From: Streptomyces europaeiscabiei
Lineage (GTDB): Bacteria; Actinomycetota; Actinomycetes; Streptomycetales; Streptomycetaceae
DNA length: 64,000 nucleotides
Direction: 5' to 3'
NCBI RefSeq assembly: GCF_036346855.1
Contig: NZ_CP107841.1
Location: 7,444,001-7,508,000 of the forward strand
Below the pieces are notes generated by a model. It saw only the letters and a list, made by a program, of their open reading frames with translations. It did not search any database and was not told the origin of the DNA. A program made the translations under genes and the position numbers. Shown here piece after piece: positions 1 to 10,780 of the stretch (position 1 is the first letter of the stretch; the number at the start of each line of letters is the position of its first letter).

Positions 1-364
1 CGTCGAACTGCGCGTACTCCTCCGGCCGGTACCCGATCCCGGCGACGGTCACCAGCCGTCCGCCGCTCACCAGATCCAGTACGGCGATGTCCTCGGCCAG
101 CCGCAGCGGGTCGTGCAGCGGCCCGATCATCGCCGACACCGTGACCGCGATGCGCCGGGTGGCCCCGAACACCGCCCCCGCGAAGACGAACGGCGACGGC
201 AGCCAGTTGTTCTCGACGCCGTGGTGCTCCTCCGTCTGCACGGTACTGATGCCCCGCTCATCGGCGTACGCGGCCATCTCGACGGCGGCCCGGTAGCGGG
301 TCCGGAGCGAGGCGGGAGTGGCGCCGGGCTCTACCAGGTTGAAACGGACGACCGTGACGGGCAT
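1..364 (-). CDS. LLM-class flavin-dependent oxidoreductase, N-terminal part (truncated by window edge)
   Basis: Reading the minus strand from the ATG at 364 gives MPVTVVRFNLVEPGATPASL and an open frame to the window edge, about 121 residues. The segment ERGISTVQTEEHHGVENNWL followed by a PFVFAGAVFGATRRI stretch and AMIGPLHDPLRLAEDIAVLD is typical of the N-terminal half of luciferase-like monooxygenases that bind FMN or F420. A GAAGGGGG ribosome-binding site lies just upstream of the ATG. The gene is divergent from ftsY. The substrate cannot be told; the C-terminal half is outside the window. Confidence 0.85.
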   Translation of the reverse strand, partial: MPVTVVRFNLVEPGATPASLRTRYRAAVEMAAYADERGISTVQTEEHHGVENNWLPSPFVFAGAVFGATRRIAVTVSAMIGPLHDPLRLAEDIAVLDLVSGGRLVTVAGIGYRPEEYAQFD

Positions 365-696
365 GGGGACCCCCTTCGGGCGGCTGTGGAGGGGGACGTT
401 AGCTGACGATGTGTCAGGTTTCTAGAGGGGAGGGAGTGTGCGGCGACCCACTGCCTGGGCCGTCACACACCCCGGGGGCGCTTCGTCGTGTACCCGGCGG
501 GACTCTCCGCCACTGGTCCCGTTCTGCACCCTCCCCCTCCGTGTGCGGGGAATCCCGCCCGACGCCGCTGGGCCGCTCGGTGAGCGATCGAGTCCTACGC
601 GATCGGCGCCGGCCGGGTCGGAACCGGCCCGGTGGGGTGTCGGCCCCACGTGGGCGACGGACCGTCGGGCGGGAGGTCACGCATACTGGAGCGGTT
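365..696. other. Intergenic region between divergent LLM oxidoreductase and ftsY
   Basis: These 332 bases separate two divergent genes and should hold both promoters. Open frames here (for example one running into ftsY from 409) have no homology-like content and are read as GC-rich spurious extensions. A GC-rich inverted repeat built on CCGGCCGGG / CCGGCCCGG lies at about 607-633. No clear -35/-10 pair was identified. Confidence 0.4.
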
Positions 697-1896
697 ATGG
701 AACTCATCCTTGCTGTAGTCATCGCCGTGGTCGTGCTCGGCGTGCTGGGCGGGCTCGTCGTAGGCGGCCGCAAGAAGAAGTCGCTGCCCCCGGCGCCCCC
801 CACGACACCCGACATCACCGCACCCCCGGCCGAGCCGCATGTCGGCGACGAGGCCGAGACGCCGCGCGACGAACCGCGCCGAACGATCGAGGAGGTGGAT
901 CTCCCCCACGGCACGGCGCCGGCACCCGTCGCCGTCGAGGAACCGCCGGCCGTCCCCGAGATCGAGATCCCGGAGCCGGCCGCCGGCCGCCTGGTGCGAC
1001 TGCGTGCCCGGCTCTCCCGCTCGCAGAACGCGCTCGGCAAGGGGCTGCTCACGCTGCTCTCGCGCGAGCACCTCGACGACGACACCTGGGAGGAGATCGA
1101 GGACACCCTCCTCACCGCCGACGTCGGCGTCCAGCCCACCCAGGAGCTGGTCGAACGACTGCGCGAGCGGGTGAAGGTGCTCGGCACCCGTACCCCGGCC
1201 GAGCTGCGCACACTCCTGCGCGAGGAGCTGCTGCAGATCCTCGTCCCCGAGTTCGACCGTGTGGTCAACACCGACTCGCCGCTGGACACCCCGGGCATCG
1301 TGATGGTCGTCGGCGTCAACGGCACCGGCAAGACCACCACCACCGGCAAGCTCGCCCGCGTCCTCGTCGCCGACGGCAAGAACGTCGTCCTCGGCGCCGC
1401 GGACACCTTCCGCGCCGCCGCCGCCGACCAGCTGCAGACCTGGGGAGAGCGGGTCGGCGCCCGTACCGTGCGCGGTCCCGAGGGCGGCGACCCGGCGTCC
1501 ATCGCCTTCGACGCCGTCAAGGAGGGCATCGAGGAGGGCGCCGACGTCGTCCTCATCGACACCGCCGGCCGACTGCACACCAAGACCGGCCTCATGGACG
1601 AGCTGGGCAAGGTCAAGCGCGTAGTGGAGAAGCACGCGCCGCTGGACGAGATCCTGCTCGTCCTCGACGCCACCACCGGTCAGAACGGTCTCGTCCAGGC
1701 CCGTGTCTTCGCCGAGGTCGTCGACATCACCGGCATCGTCCTCACCAAGCTCGACGGCACCGCGAAGGGCGGCATCGTCATCGCCGTCCAGCGCGAGCTG
1801 GGCGTACCCGTCAAGCTCGTCGGCCTGGGAGAGGGCGCGGACGACCTGGCGCCCTTCGAGCCGGAGGCGTTCGTGGATGCACTTATCGGCGAATAA
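697..1896 (+). CDS. ftsY: FtsY, signal recognition particle receptor GTPase
   Basis: FtsY docks SRP-ribosome complexes at the membrane; its GTPase pairs with Ffh, encoded 7 kb downstream. From the ATG at 697 the protein is 399 aa. It begins with a hydrophobic segment (residues 2-23) followed by RKKK, as in actinobacterial FtsY, then a Pro/Glu-rich acidic A-domain (about 30-95), an N domain and the G domain. Visible GTPase motifs are GVNGTGKT (206-213), DTFRAAAADQL, DTAG (288-291) and TKLD (350-353). The frame stays open upstream to 409, but the membrane-anchor start at 697 fits the family. The gene is followed by a strong terminator. Confidence 0.97.
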   Translation: MELILAVVIAVVVLGVLGGLVVGGRKKKSLPPAPPTTPDITAPPAEPHVGDEAETPRDEPRRTIEEVDLPHGTAPAPVAVEEPPAVPEIEIPEPAAGRLVRLRARLSRSQNALGKGLLTLLSREHLDDDTWEEIEDTLLTADVGVQPTQELVERLRERVKVLGTRTPAELRTLLREELLQILVPEFDRVVNTDSPLDTPGIVMVVGVNGTGKTTTTGKLARVLVADGKNVVLGAADTFRAAAADQLQTWGERVGARTVRGPEGGDPASIAFDAVKEGIEEGADVVLIDTAGRLHTKTGLMDELGKVKRVVEKHAPLDEILLVLDATTGQNGLVQARVFAEVVDITGIVLTKLDGTAKGGIVIAVQRELGVPVKLVGLGEGADDLAPFEPEAFVDALIGE

Positions 1897-1937
1897 CCGC
1901 ACAGACCCACCTCCGAGAACTGGTAGGTGGGGTGCTG

Positions 1938-1978
1938 GAAGCGCCCGCCCCCGAAGTGCAGTCGGGGACGGGCGCTTC
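1938..1978 (+). terminator. Rho-independent-type hairpin after ftsY
   Basis: GAAGCGCCCG (1938-1947) pairs perfectly with CGGGCGCTTC (1969-1978), and the inner CCCC/GGGG extends the stem. It lacks a long T tract, as is usual in Streptomyces. It sits 42 bp after the ftsY stop and 26 bp from the end of the convergent gene, so it may serve both. Confidence 0.8.
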
Positions 1979-2003
1979 GCTGTGTGCGTATCCGAGGGTG
2001 CCG

Positions 2004-2660
2004 CTATGCGCGGGACCGGTGGGCCACGTACGCCAAGGTCCCCAGCAGCAGCCGCGCGGCCGGTGGCTTCGTCGCCGAGTCGAGGGCGGGGGAGCGGAGC
2101 CAACGGACCGGACCGAGGCCACCACGGTCGGAGGGCGGGGCCGTGACATGGCTGCCGGGGCCGAGGCCGCGCAGGTCGAGGGAGGACGGGTCGTCCCAGC
2201 CCATGCGGTAGAGCAGTGTGGACAGCTCGGCGGCGGCGCCCGGGGCGACGAAGAACTGGGTGCGGCCCTCGGGGGTGGCGATCACGGGGCCGACGGGGAG
2301 GCCCATGCGTTCGAGGCGGACGAGCGCGTGACGGCCCGCGGACTCGGCGACCTCGATCACGTCGAAGGACCGGCCCACCGGCAGCATCACGGAGGCACCG
2401 GGGAACTCGGTCCAGGCCTCGGTCACCTCGTCGAGCGTCGCTCCGGCGCGGACGGGAGGCGCGAAGCCGAGTGGATGCGCGCCGGGCGCGGAGCAGGTGG
2501 TCCTGCCGCACGAACACGCGCCCGAAGCCGTCCGTGCGCCGGGGACGACGTCCCATCCCCAGAGGCCGGTGAACTCGGCCACGGCCGTGCATTCCGAGGA
2601 ACGGCCGCGCCGACGCGTGCCGGATCGCATCTCCCGAATGCCGCCGATCGTGAAGCCCAT
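2004..2660 (-). CDS. Bifunctional DNA primase/polymerase N-terminal-domain protein (single domain)
   Basis: The 218-aa product contains LWGWDVVPG near the N-terminus, then a Cys-rich stretch with CSCGRTTCSAPGAHPLGF that matches the W-x-V-x-P / C-x-C-x-C-PGKHP layout of Prim-Pol N-terminal domains in actinobacteriophages and Streptomyces chromosomes. No helicase domain follows, so it is a stand-alone domain. I chose the ATG at 2660, which has GGAGGGGGC directly upstream; the frame stays open to 2750. It is convergent with ftsY and divergent from nsdA. Polymerase activity is not demonstrated by sequence alone, and acidic catalytic residues could not be assigned with certainty. Confidence 0.75.
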   Translation of the reverse strand: MGFTIGGIREMRSGTRRRGRSSECTAVAEFTGLWGWDVVPGARTASGACSCGRTTCSAPGAHPLGFAPPVRAGATLDEVTEAWTEFPGASVMLPVGRSFDVIEVAESAGRHALVRLERMGLPVGPVIATPEGRTQFFVAPGAAAELSTLLYRMGWDDPSSLDLRGLGPGSHVTAPPSDRGGLGPVRWLRSPALDSATKPPAARLLLGTLAYVAHRSRA

Positions 2661-3086
2661 GCCCCCTCCAACGGGTCCAGCGCGCCGGTGGTTACGCGAC
2701 GGAGTCGGAATGCGACGCTCTGCTTCCGCATGGGAGGCGCACTGCGGCATTCAGGGTGGTGCGGTCGACGACGCGCGCCCCTGAATGCATCACTCCGCCC
2801 ACTCCCGGCCGTCTTGTGTCAAGTGAATCGCGTACAGGCGACCGTGAGTTCATTCGAAGGGGTGGCGAATGGTGGCGTTTCTGGAATCACCGTGGCCGGA
2901 CGCGTGATCGTAGGATTACTTTGAGTGCACGAGGCCTGGGGATGTTTGCGCTCGTGGGTATGCCGGAGGCAAGTCGTCTTTCCGTTCGATGGGTGACGAG
3001 GGTCGGACGTACGGCGTGGTAACCGGCATTCTGTTAGGGCTTGGCGCACACAGCGCACAGGTGGTTTCAGGGATGGGGGCGTTCCA
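2661..3086. promoter_or_regulatory. Divergent promoter region of the primase-like gene and nsdA, with a 10-bp inverted repeat
   Basis: This 426-bp gap holds the upstream regions of two divergent genes. A perfect inverted repeat, GCATTCAGGG (2747-2756) and CCCTGAATGC (2779-2788), is separated by 22 bp and lies about 90 bp upstream of the primase-like gene. Short open frames in the region lack supporting features. AT content is higher around 2870-2930 than in the flanking genes, consistent with promoters. Confidence 0.4.
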
Positions 3087-4562
3087 GTGGGCGGCAACGG
3101 CGGAAGCGGCACGAACGCTGAGAAGCGCCCGAACGAACTGCTGGGCTCGTGGTTCGTCCGCAGCGGCTGGTCCAAGGGCGAGCTCGCCCGGCAGGTGAAC
3201 CGACGGGCCCGTCAGCTCGGCGCCAACCACATCTCCACCGACACCTCGCGCGTACGGCGTTGGCTCGACGGGGAGAACCCGCGCGAGCCGATCCCGCGGA
3301 TCCTGTCCGAGCTGTTCTCCGAGCGGTTCGGCTGTGTCGTCGCCGTGGAGGACCTGGGACTGCGCGCGGCCCACCAGGCCCCGTCCGTCTCCGGTGTCGA
3401 CCTGCCCTGGACGGGCCCGCAGACCGTGGCGCTGATCAGCGAGTTCTCGCGCAGCGACCTGATGCTGGCGCGGCGCGGCTTCCTCGGGAGCTCGCTCGCC
3501 CTCTCCGCGGGCCCGGCCCTCATCGAGCCGATGCAGCGCTGGCTCGTCCCCGCGCCACCCGCCCCGCGCGCGGAGCCCGAGCCGTCGCCCGCCGCCCGCC
3601 GCGCCGGCCGGCTCTCCAAACCGGAGCTGGACCTCCTGGAGTCCACCACGGTGATGTTCCGGCAGTGGGACGCCCAGTGCGGCGGCGGTCTGCGCCGCAA
3701 GGCGGTCGTCGGCCAGCTCCACGAGGTGACCGACCTCCTCCAGGAACCGCAGCCCGAGGCCACCACGCGGCGGCTGTTCAAGGTCGCCGCCGAGCTGGCC
3801 GAGCTGGCCGGCTGGATGAGCTACGACATCGGCCTCCAGCCCACCGCCCAGAAGTACTTCGTCCTCGCCCTCCACGCGGCAAAGGAGGCGGGCGACAAGC
3901 CCCTCGGCTCGTACGTCCTGTCCAGCATGAGCCGCCAGATGATCCACCTCGGCCGGCCCGACGACGCCCTCGAACTGATCCATCTCGCCCAGTACGGCAG
4001 CCGCGAGTGCGCGAGCCCGCGCACCCAGTCGATGCTGTATGCGATGGAGGCCCGGGCCTACGCCAACATGGGCCAGCCCGGAAAGTGCAAACGGGCCGTC
4101 CGGATGGCCGAGGACGTCTTCTCCGACGTCGAGGAGTGGGACGACCCGGACCCCGACTGGATCCGTTTCTTCAACGAGGCGGAGCTGCACGGAGAGAACT
4201 CCCACTCCTACCGCGACCTCGCCTATGTCGCAGGCCGCAGCCCCGCCTACGCGTCGCTCGCCGAGCCCGTGATGCGCCGGGCCGTCGAGCTCTTCTCCAC
4301 GGACACCGAACACCAGCGGTCGTACGCGCTGAACCTCATCGGCATGGCCACCGTGCACCTGCTCCAGCGTGAGCCGGAGCAGGGGGCGGTCATGGCCAAG
4401 CAGGCCATGGAAACCGCGAAGAAGGTGCGTTCCGAGCGCGTCAACACCCGTATCCGAAAGACCGTCGACACGGCCGTACGCGATTTCGACGGTCTTGCCG
4501 AGATCGTCGACCTCACCGAGCAGCTCGCCGTCCACCTCCCCGAGACCGCCGAGGCGGTCTGA
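3087..4562 (+). CDS. nsdA: NsdA, TPR-like negative regulator of differentiation
   Basis: NsdA (negative regulator of Streptomyces differentiation) is a Streptomyces protein whose loss, in published S. coelicolor work, raises antibiotic production and sporulation. The GTG at 3087 gives 491 aa. Residues 15-75 look like a helical DNA-binding-type region (FVRSGWSKGELARQVNRRA ... RRWLDGENP), followed by a short hydrophobic stretch around 130-145 and helical TPR-like repeats from about 230 to 460 (for example YFVLALHAAKEAGDK). Position between the primase-like gene and amtB matches the known nsdA neighbourhood. An ATG at 3073 is in another frame. Confidence 0.88.
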   Translation: MGGNGGSGTNAEKRPNELLGSWFVRSGWSKGELARQVNRRARQLGANHISTDTSRVRRWLDGENPREPIPRILSELFSERFGCVVAVEDLGLRAAHQAPSVSGVDLPWTGPQTVALISEFSRSDLMLARRGFLGSSLALSAGPALIEPMQRWLVPAPPAPRAEPEPSPAARRAGRLSKPELDLLESTTVMFRQWDAQCGGGLRRKAVVGQLHEVTDLLQEPQPEATTRRLFKVAAELAELAGWMSYDIGLQPTAQKYFVLALHAAKEAGDKPLGSYVLSSMSRQMIHLGRPDDALELIHLAQYGSRECASPRTQSMLYAMEARAYANMGQPGKCKRAVRMAEDVFSDVEEWDDPDPDWIRFFNEAELHGENSHSYRDLAYVAGRSPAYASLAEPVMRRAVELFSTDTEHQRSYALNLIGMATVHLLQREPEQGAVMAKQAMETAKKVRSERVNTRIRKTVDTAVRDFDGLAEIVDLTEQLAVHLPETAEAV

Positions 4563-4810
4563 CCGGGCCCGGCGTACGCGGGCCCACTCGTACTCCGGCC
4601 GCGGCCGGCCATCCCGACTGCCCGACTCGGCTCCCCCATGCCAGGTCATCGGATGGTCTGCCGTGGTCGGTCCGTTCCGGGAGGTTCCACCGGAAGTTCC
4701 ATCGGATACGAAACCGTTATCCGCCGAGGGCCCCACAGAGGCTGGGCCCCACACGGGACTAATCCTCCGAGATTCACGTTTCACCTGTCTGTAACGTGAT
4801 GGGTGCCTTC

Positions 4811-4848
4811 GTCACATCCGGGAAACATTTCCAAACTCCCCGTGAAAC
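4811..4848 (+). promoter_or_regulatory. GlnR-type operator upstream of amtB
   Basis: GTCAC (4811-4815) and GAAAC (4822-4826) are spaced by 6 bp, matching the GlnR a-b box gTnAC-n6-GaAAc. One helical repeat unit further (22 bp) is a second GAAAC (4844-4848), with a weak a-half AAACT at 4833-4837. amtB is a classical GlnR target in Streptomyces, so nitrogen-limited activation of the amtB-glnK-glnD operon is expected. The site lies 98-136 bp upstream of the amtB start. Confidence 0.8.
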
Positions 4849-4946
4849 GGTGCTGCGTCAGTCTCCTCAGCACAGTCGGCCCTCCCCGATAGCTCCCAAG
4901 CTTCCGCATCCGCACGGGCCGTTCCGACCACGAGGAGATACCGGCA

Positions 4947-6568
<1,622 letters not shown>

Positions 6569-6594
6569 TCGAAGAGAAGAACAGGAGTCGCTGG

Positions 6595-9045
6595 GTGACG
6601 AGTACGGACGTACGTACGGATGCAGAGGACTCGGGACCCAGCGGTTATGCGGCGGCCCGGCTGCGCCTCCTCCAGGAGGAGGCGCAGTCCGGGCCGCCGC
6701 GCCGTTCGGCCCTGGCCGAGTTGACCGACGACTGGCTCGCGGGACTGTTCGGCGCGGGTGCCAACGAACTGCGCGGGGCCTCGCTGGTCGCCGTCGGGGG
6801 ATACGGGCGCGGTGAACTCTCGCCCCGCAGCGATCTCGATCTGCTGCTCCTGCACGACGGGTCCGACGAGCGGGCGGTGGCCGCGTTGGCCGACCGCATC
6901 TGGTACCCCGTCTGGGACCTGGGGCTGGCCCTCGACCACTCCGTGCGCACCCCCGCCGAGGCGCGCAAGACCGCCGGCGAGGACCTCAAGGTGCAGCTGG
7001 GGCTGCTGGACGCCCGGCACATCGCGGGTGATCTGGGCCTGACCGCCGGGCTACGGACCGCCGTCCTCGCCGACTGGCGCAACCAGGCGCCCAAACGCCT
7101 CCCGGAACTCCAGGAGCTGTGCACCGAGCGGGCCGAGCGGCAGGGGGAGCTGCAGTACCTGCTGGAACCCGACCTCAAGGAGGCGCGTGGCGGGCTGCGT
7201 GACGCCACCGCCCTGCGCGCCGTCGCCGCCTCCTGGCTCGCCGACGCCCCGCGCGAGGGGCTCGCCGACGCCCGGCGCCGGCTCCTCGACGTACGGGACG
7301 CGCTGCACCTCGCCACCGGGCGCGCGACCGACCGGCTCGCGCTCCAGGAACAGGACCAGGTCGCCGCCGAGCTGGGACTGCTGGACGCCGACACCTTGCT
7401 GCGCCAGGTGTACGAGGCCGCGCGGGTCATCTCGTACGCCAGTGATGTGACCTGGCGTGAAGTGGGGCGCGTGCTGCGGTCGCGCGCGGTACGGCCCCGG
7501 CTGCGCGCCATGCTCGGCGGGGCGAAGCCCGCCCCCGAGCGGTCGCCGCTGGCCGAGGGCGTGGTCGAGCAGGACGGCGAGGTCGTGCTCGCACGGGCGG
7601 CCAAGCCCGACCGGGACCCCGTGCTTCCCCTGCGCGCCGCCGCCGCTGCCGCCCAGGCCGGACTGCCGCTGTCCCTGCACGCCGTACGACGCCTGGCGGC
7701 GGCAGCCCGGCCGCTGCCTACGCCCTGGCCCGCCGAGGCGCGTGAGCAGCTGGTCACCCTGCTGGGTTCCGGGCGCCCGACCGTTGACGTCTGGGAGGCA
7801 CTGGAGGCCGAGGGCCTCATCACGCACCTGCTGCCCGACTGGGAGCGGGTGCGCTGCCGGCCGCAGCGCAACGCCGTGCACATCTGGACCGTCGACCGGC
7901 ACCTCATCGAGACCGCGGTCCAGGCCTCCGAGATGACCCGCCGGGTGCACCGGCCCGACCTCCTGCTGGTCGCCGCGCTGCTCCACGACATCGGCAAGGG
8001 CTGGCCCGGCGACCACTCCGTCGCCGGCGAGATCATCGCCAAGGACGTGGCGGCCCGGATCGGCTTCGACCGCGACGACGTGGCGGTGCTCGCCACCCTC
8101 GTCCGCCACCACCTGCTGCTCGTCGACACGGCCACCCGGCGCGACCTGGAGGACCCGGCCACCGTCCGGTCCGTGGCCGACGCCGTCGGATCGCCGGGCA
8201 CGCTCGAACTGCTGCACGCGCTGACCGAGTCGGACGCGCTGGCCACCGGGCCCGCCGCCTGGTCGTCGTGGCGTGCCTCGCTCGTGTCCGAGCTGGTCCA
8301 GCGGGTCGACGCGCTGTTCGCCGGGGACATCCCGCAGGAGCCGCAGCCCGGCGAGACCAGTGCCGAGCAGGAGCGGCTGGCCATCGAGGCGTTCCGCACG
8401 GGCGGACCGGTGCTGTCACTGCGCGCGCAGACGGAGGCCGCCGCCGAGGAGAAGGACGAGAAGGCAGACCCCGAGCCGCTCGGCGTGGAACTCCTCATCG
8501 CCGTACCCGACCAGGCGGGCGTGCTGCCTGCGGTCGCCGGTGTGCTCGCCCTGCACCGGCTGACCGTGCGTACGGCCGAACTCGGGACGTTCGACCTCCC
8601 GGACGGCGTCGAGGGCTCGGTACTGCTGCTGAACTGGCGGGTGGCCGCCGAGTACGGCTCGCTGCCCCAGGCGGCCCGGCTCCGTGCGGACCTCGTACGG
8701 GCCCTGGACGGGTCGCTGGACATCGCGGGGCGGCTGGCCGAGCGGGATGCTGCCTATCCCCGGCGGCGGGGCGTCGTCGCGCCGCCGCCGCGCGTCACGG
8801 TGGCCGGGGCGGCCTCCCGGCACGCCACGGTCATCGAGGTCCGTGCCCAGGACGCCCCCGGGCTGCTCCACCGGATCGGGCGCGCCCTGGAGGACGCGCA
8901 CGTACGGGTGCGCAGTGCGCATGTCAGCACGCTGGGCGCCAACGCCGTGGACGCCTTCTACGTGACCGGGTCGCAGGGGGCGCCCCTGCCGGGCGACGAG
9001 GCGGCGTCCGTGGCGCGGAAGCTGGAGGAGATGCTGCGCGGCTGA
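6595..9045 (+). CDS. glnD: GlnD, PII nucleotidyltransferase
   Basis: GlnD modifies and demodifies GlnK in response to nitrogen status. The 816-aa protein starts at GTG 6595 behind an AGGAG-like site. In order it shows a nucleotidyltransferase motif GGYGRGELSPRSDLDLLLL (about 68-86, metal-binding Asp 80 and 82), an HD domain with LLHDIGKGWPGDHS (about 463-476) and two ACT domains at the C-terminus (about 630-700 and 740-810). Actinobacterial homologues act as adenylyltransferases. It is last in the amtB operon and a strong hairpin follows. Confidence 0.95.
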   Translation: MTSTDVRTDAEDSGPSGYAAARLRLLQEEAQSGPPRRSALAELTDDWLAGLFGAGANELRGASLVAVGGYGRGELSPRSDLDLLLLHDGSDERAVAALADRIWYPVWDLGLALDHSVRTPAEARKTAGEDLKVQLGLLDARHIAGDLGLTAGLRTAVLADWRNQAPKRLPELQELCTERAERQGELQYLLEPDLKEARGGLRDATALRAVAASWLADAPREGLADARRRLLDVRDALHLATGRATDRLALQEQDQVAAELGLLDADTLLRQVYEAARVISYASDVTWREVGRVLRSRAVRPRLRAMLGGAKPAPERSPLAEGVVEQDGEVVLARAAKPDRDPVLPLRAAAAAAQAGLPLSLHAVRRLAAAARPLPTPWPAEAREQLVTLLGSGRPTVDVWEALEAEGLITHLLPDWERVRCRPQRNAVHIWTVDRHLIETAVQASEMTRRVHRPDLLLVAALLHDIGKGWPGDHSVAGEIIAKDVAARIGFDRDDVAVLATLVRHHLLLVDTATRRDLEDPATVRSVADAVGSPGTLELLHALTESDALATGPAAWSSWRASLVSELVQRVDALFAGDIPQEPQPGETSAEQERLAIEAFRTGGPVLSLRAQTEAAAEEKDEKADPEPLGVELLIAVPDQAGVLPAVAGVLALHRLTVRTAELGTFDLPDGVEGSVLLLNWRVAAEYGSLPQAARLRADLVRALDGSLDIAGRLAERDAAYPRRRGVVAPPPRVTVAGAASRHATVIEVRAQDAPGLLHRIGRALEDAHVRVRSAHVSTLGANAVDAFYVTGSQGAPLPGDEAASVARKLEEMLRG

Positions 9046-9063
9046 ACGTGACGGGCACGGACA

Positions 9064-9104
9064 GAGGGGCGGGCACGGGTTCGGGTGTCCCGTGCCCGCC
9101 CCTC
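9064..9104 (+). terminator. Terminator hairpin after glnD
   Basis: GAGGGGCGGGCACGGG (9064-9079) pairs with CCCGTGCCCGCCCCTC (9089-9104), a 16-bp stem with a 9-nt loop. It lies 18 bp after the glnD stop and closes the nitrogen operon before ffh. Confidence 0.85.
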
Positions 9105-9229
9105 CGCCCGTGCCCGTGCGGGGGAGGGTTCCGTCACCACTATCCACAGGGGTGGAGACCCGAACACACCCAGACAGATACCCTGGAGGGCGACCCAGAC
9201 TGCCCCCGACTCCGAGGACCGACACCGCC

Positions 9230-10780
9230 GTGTTCGATACGCTCTCCGATCGCCTCTCAGCGACTTTCAAGAACCTGCGCGGCAAGGGGCGCCTCTCCGA
9301 GGCGGACATCGACGCCACGGCGCGCGAGATCCGCATCGCGCTCCTGGAAGCGGACGTCGCGCTGCCGGTCGTCCGGGGCTTCATCAAGAACGTCAAGGAG
9401 CGGGCGCTCGGCGCCGACGTCTCCAAGGCGCTCAACCCCGCCCAGCAGGTCCTCAAGATTGTCAATGAGGAGCTGGTCGCGATCCTCGGCGGCGAGACCC
9501 GCCGCCTGCGCTTCGCCAAGAACCCGCCGACCGTGATCATGCTCGCCGGTCTGCAGGGTGCCGGTAAGACGACCCTCGCGGGCAAGCTGGGCCGCTGGCT
9601 GAAGGAGCAGGGCCACTCGCCGCTCCTCGTCGCCTGTGACCTCCAGCGCCCCAACGCGGTGAACCAGCTCAGCGTCGTCGCCGAGCGCGCGGGCGTCGCG
9701 GTCTACGCCCCGGAGCCGGGCAACGGCGTGGGTGACCCGGTCAAGGTCGCCAAGGACTCCATCGAGTTCGCCAAGTCGAAGGTCCACGACATCGTGGTCG
9801 TCGACACCGCGGGCCGCCTGGGCATCGACCGGGAGATGATGCAGCAGGCCGCCGACATCCGGGACGCGGTCTCCCCGGACGAGATCCTCTTCGTCGTCGA
9901 CGCGATGATCGGTCAGGACGCCGTCAACACGGCCGAGGCCTTCCGGGACGGCGTCGGTTTCGACGGTGTGGTCCTCTCCAAGCTCGACGGTGACGCCCGC
10001 GGTGGTGCCGCCCTGTCGATCGCCTCGGTCACCGGCAAGCCGATCATGTTCGCGTCGAACGGCGAGAAGCTCGACGAGTTCGACGCGTTCCACCCCGACC
10101 GGATGGCCTCCCGCATCCTCGACATGGGTGACCTGCTCACCCTGATCGAGCAGGCGGAGAAGACGTTCAGCCAGGAAGAGGCCCAGAAAATGGCCTCCAA
10201 GCTGGCGTCCAAGAAGGGGCAGGACTTCACCCTCGACGACTTCCTGGCCCAGATGGAGCAGGTCAGGAAGATGGGCAGCATCAGCAAGCTGCTCGGCATG
10301 CTGCCCGGCATGGGGCAGATCAAGGACCAGATCAACAACATCGACGAGCGTGATGTCGACCGCACCGCCGCGATCATCAAATCGATGACGCCGGGTGAGC
10401 GCCAGGAACCGACGATCATCAACGGCTCGCGCCGTGCCCGTATCGCCAAGGGTTCGGGCGTCGAGGTCAGCGCGGTGAAGAACCTTGTCGAGCGGTTCTT
10501 CGAAGCCCGCAAGATGATGTCCCGCATGGCCCAGGGCGGCGGCATGCCCGGAATGCCGGGTATGCCCGGCATGGGTGGTGGCCCCGGCCGCAGCAAGAAG
10601 CAGCCCAAGCAGGCCAAGGGCAAGCAGCGCTCCGGCAACCCGATGAAGCGCAAGCAGCAGGAGCAGGAGGAGGCCGCACGCCGGGCTGCCGGTGCCCAGG
10701 GTGGTGCCCTCGGACTGCCGGGTCAGCCGGCCCCGCAGGACTTCGAGCTGCCGGACGAGTTCAAGAAGTTCATGGGCTGA
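9230..10780 (+). CDS. ffh: Ffh, signal recognition particle protein (SRP54)
   Basis: Ffh binds 4.5S/scRNA and signal peptides and forms a GTPase pair with FtsY. The GTG at 9230 gives 516 aa beginning with FDTLSDRLSATFKNLRGKG, the normal family start; the frame extends upstream to 9092 without support. The N domain covers 1-90, then the P-loop GLQGAGKT (107-114), DTAGRLGID, SKLDGDARGG, and a Met-rich M domain with RMAQGGGMPGMPGMPGMGGG close to the end. The C-terminus carries a Lys/Gln-rich extension common in Streptomyces. Only a weak GAGGAC site precedes the start. Confidence 0.96.
   Translation: MFDTLSDRLSATFKNLRGKGRLSEADIDATAREIRIALLEADVALPVVRGFIKNVKERALGADVSKALNPAQQVLKIVNEELVAILGGETRRLRFAKNPPTVIMLAGLQGAGKTTLAGKLGRWLKEQGHSPLLVACDLQRPNAVNQLSVVAERAGVAVYAPEPGNGVGDPVKVAKDSIEFAKSKVHDIVVVDTAGRLGIDREMMQQAADIRDAVSPDEILFVVDAMIGQDAVNTAEAFRDGVGFDGVVLSKLDGDARGGAALSIASVTGKPIMFASNGEKLDEFDAFHPDRMASRILDMGDLLTLIEQAEKTFSQEEAQKMASKLASKKGQDFTLDDFLAQMEQVRKMGSISKLLGMLPGMGQIKDQINNIDERDVDRTAAIIKSMTPGERQEPTIINGSRRARIAKGSGVEVSAVKNLVERFFEARKMMSRMAQGGGMPGMPGMPGMGGGPGRSKKQPKQAKGKQRSGNPMKRKQQEQEEAARRAAGAQGGALGLPGQPAPQDFELPDEFKKFMG

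Noticed and set aside
438..2924. An 828-aa plus-strand open frame overlapping ftsY in another frame
   Set aside because: Extremely Arg/Ala/His-rich translation typical of a shifted frame; ftsY frame has the GTPase motifs.
2916..4784. A 622-aa minus-strand open frame opposite nsdA
   Set aside because: nsdA codon bias and homology-like content are on the plus strand; the opposite frame has no features.
9138..9155. DnaA-box-like CTATCCACA before ffh
   Set aside because: Single site with one mismatch to the consensus and no partner nearby; likely chance.
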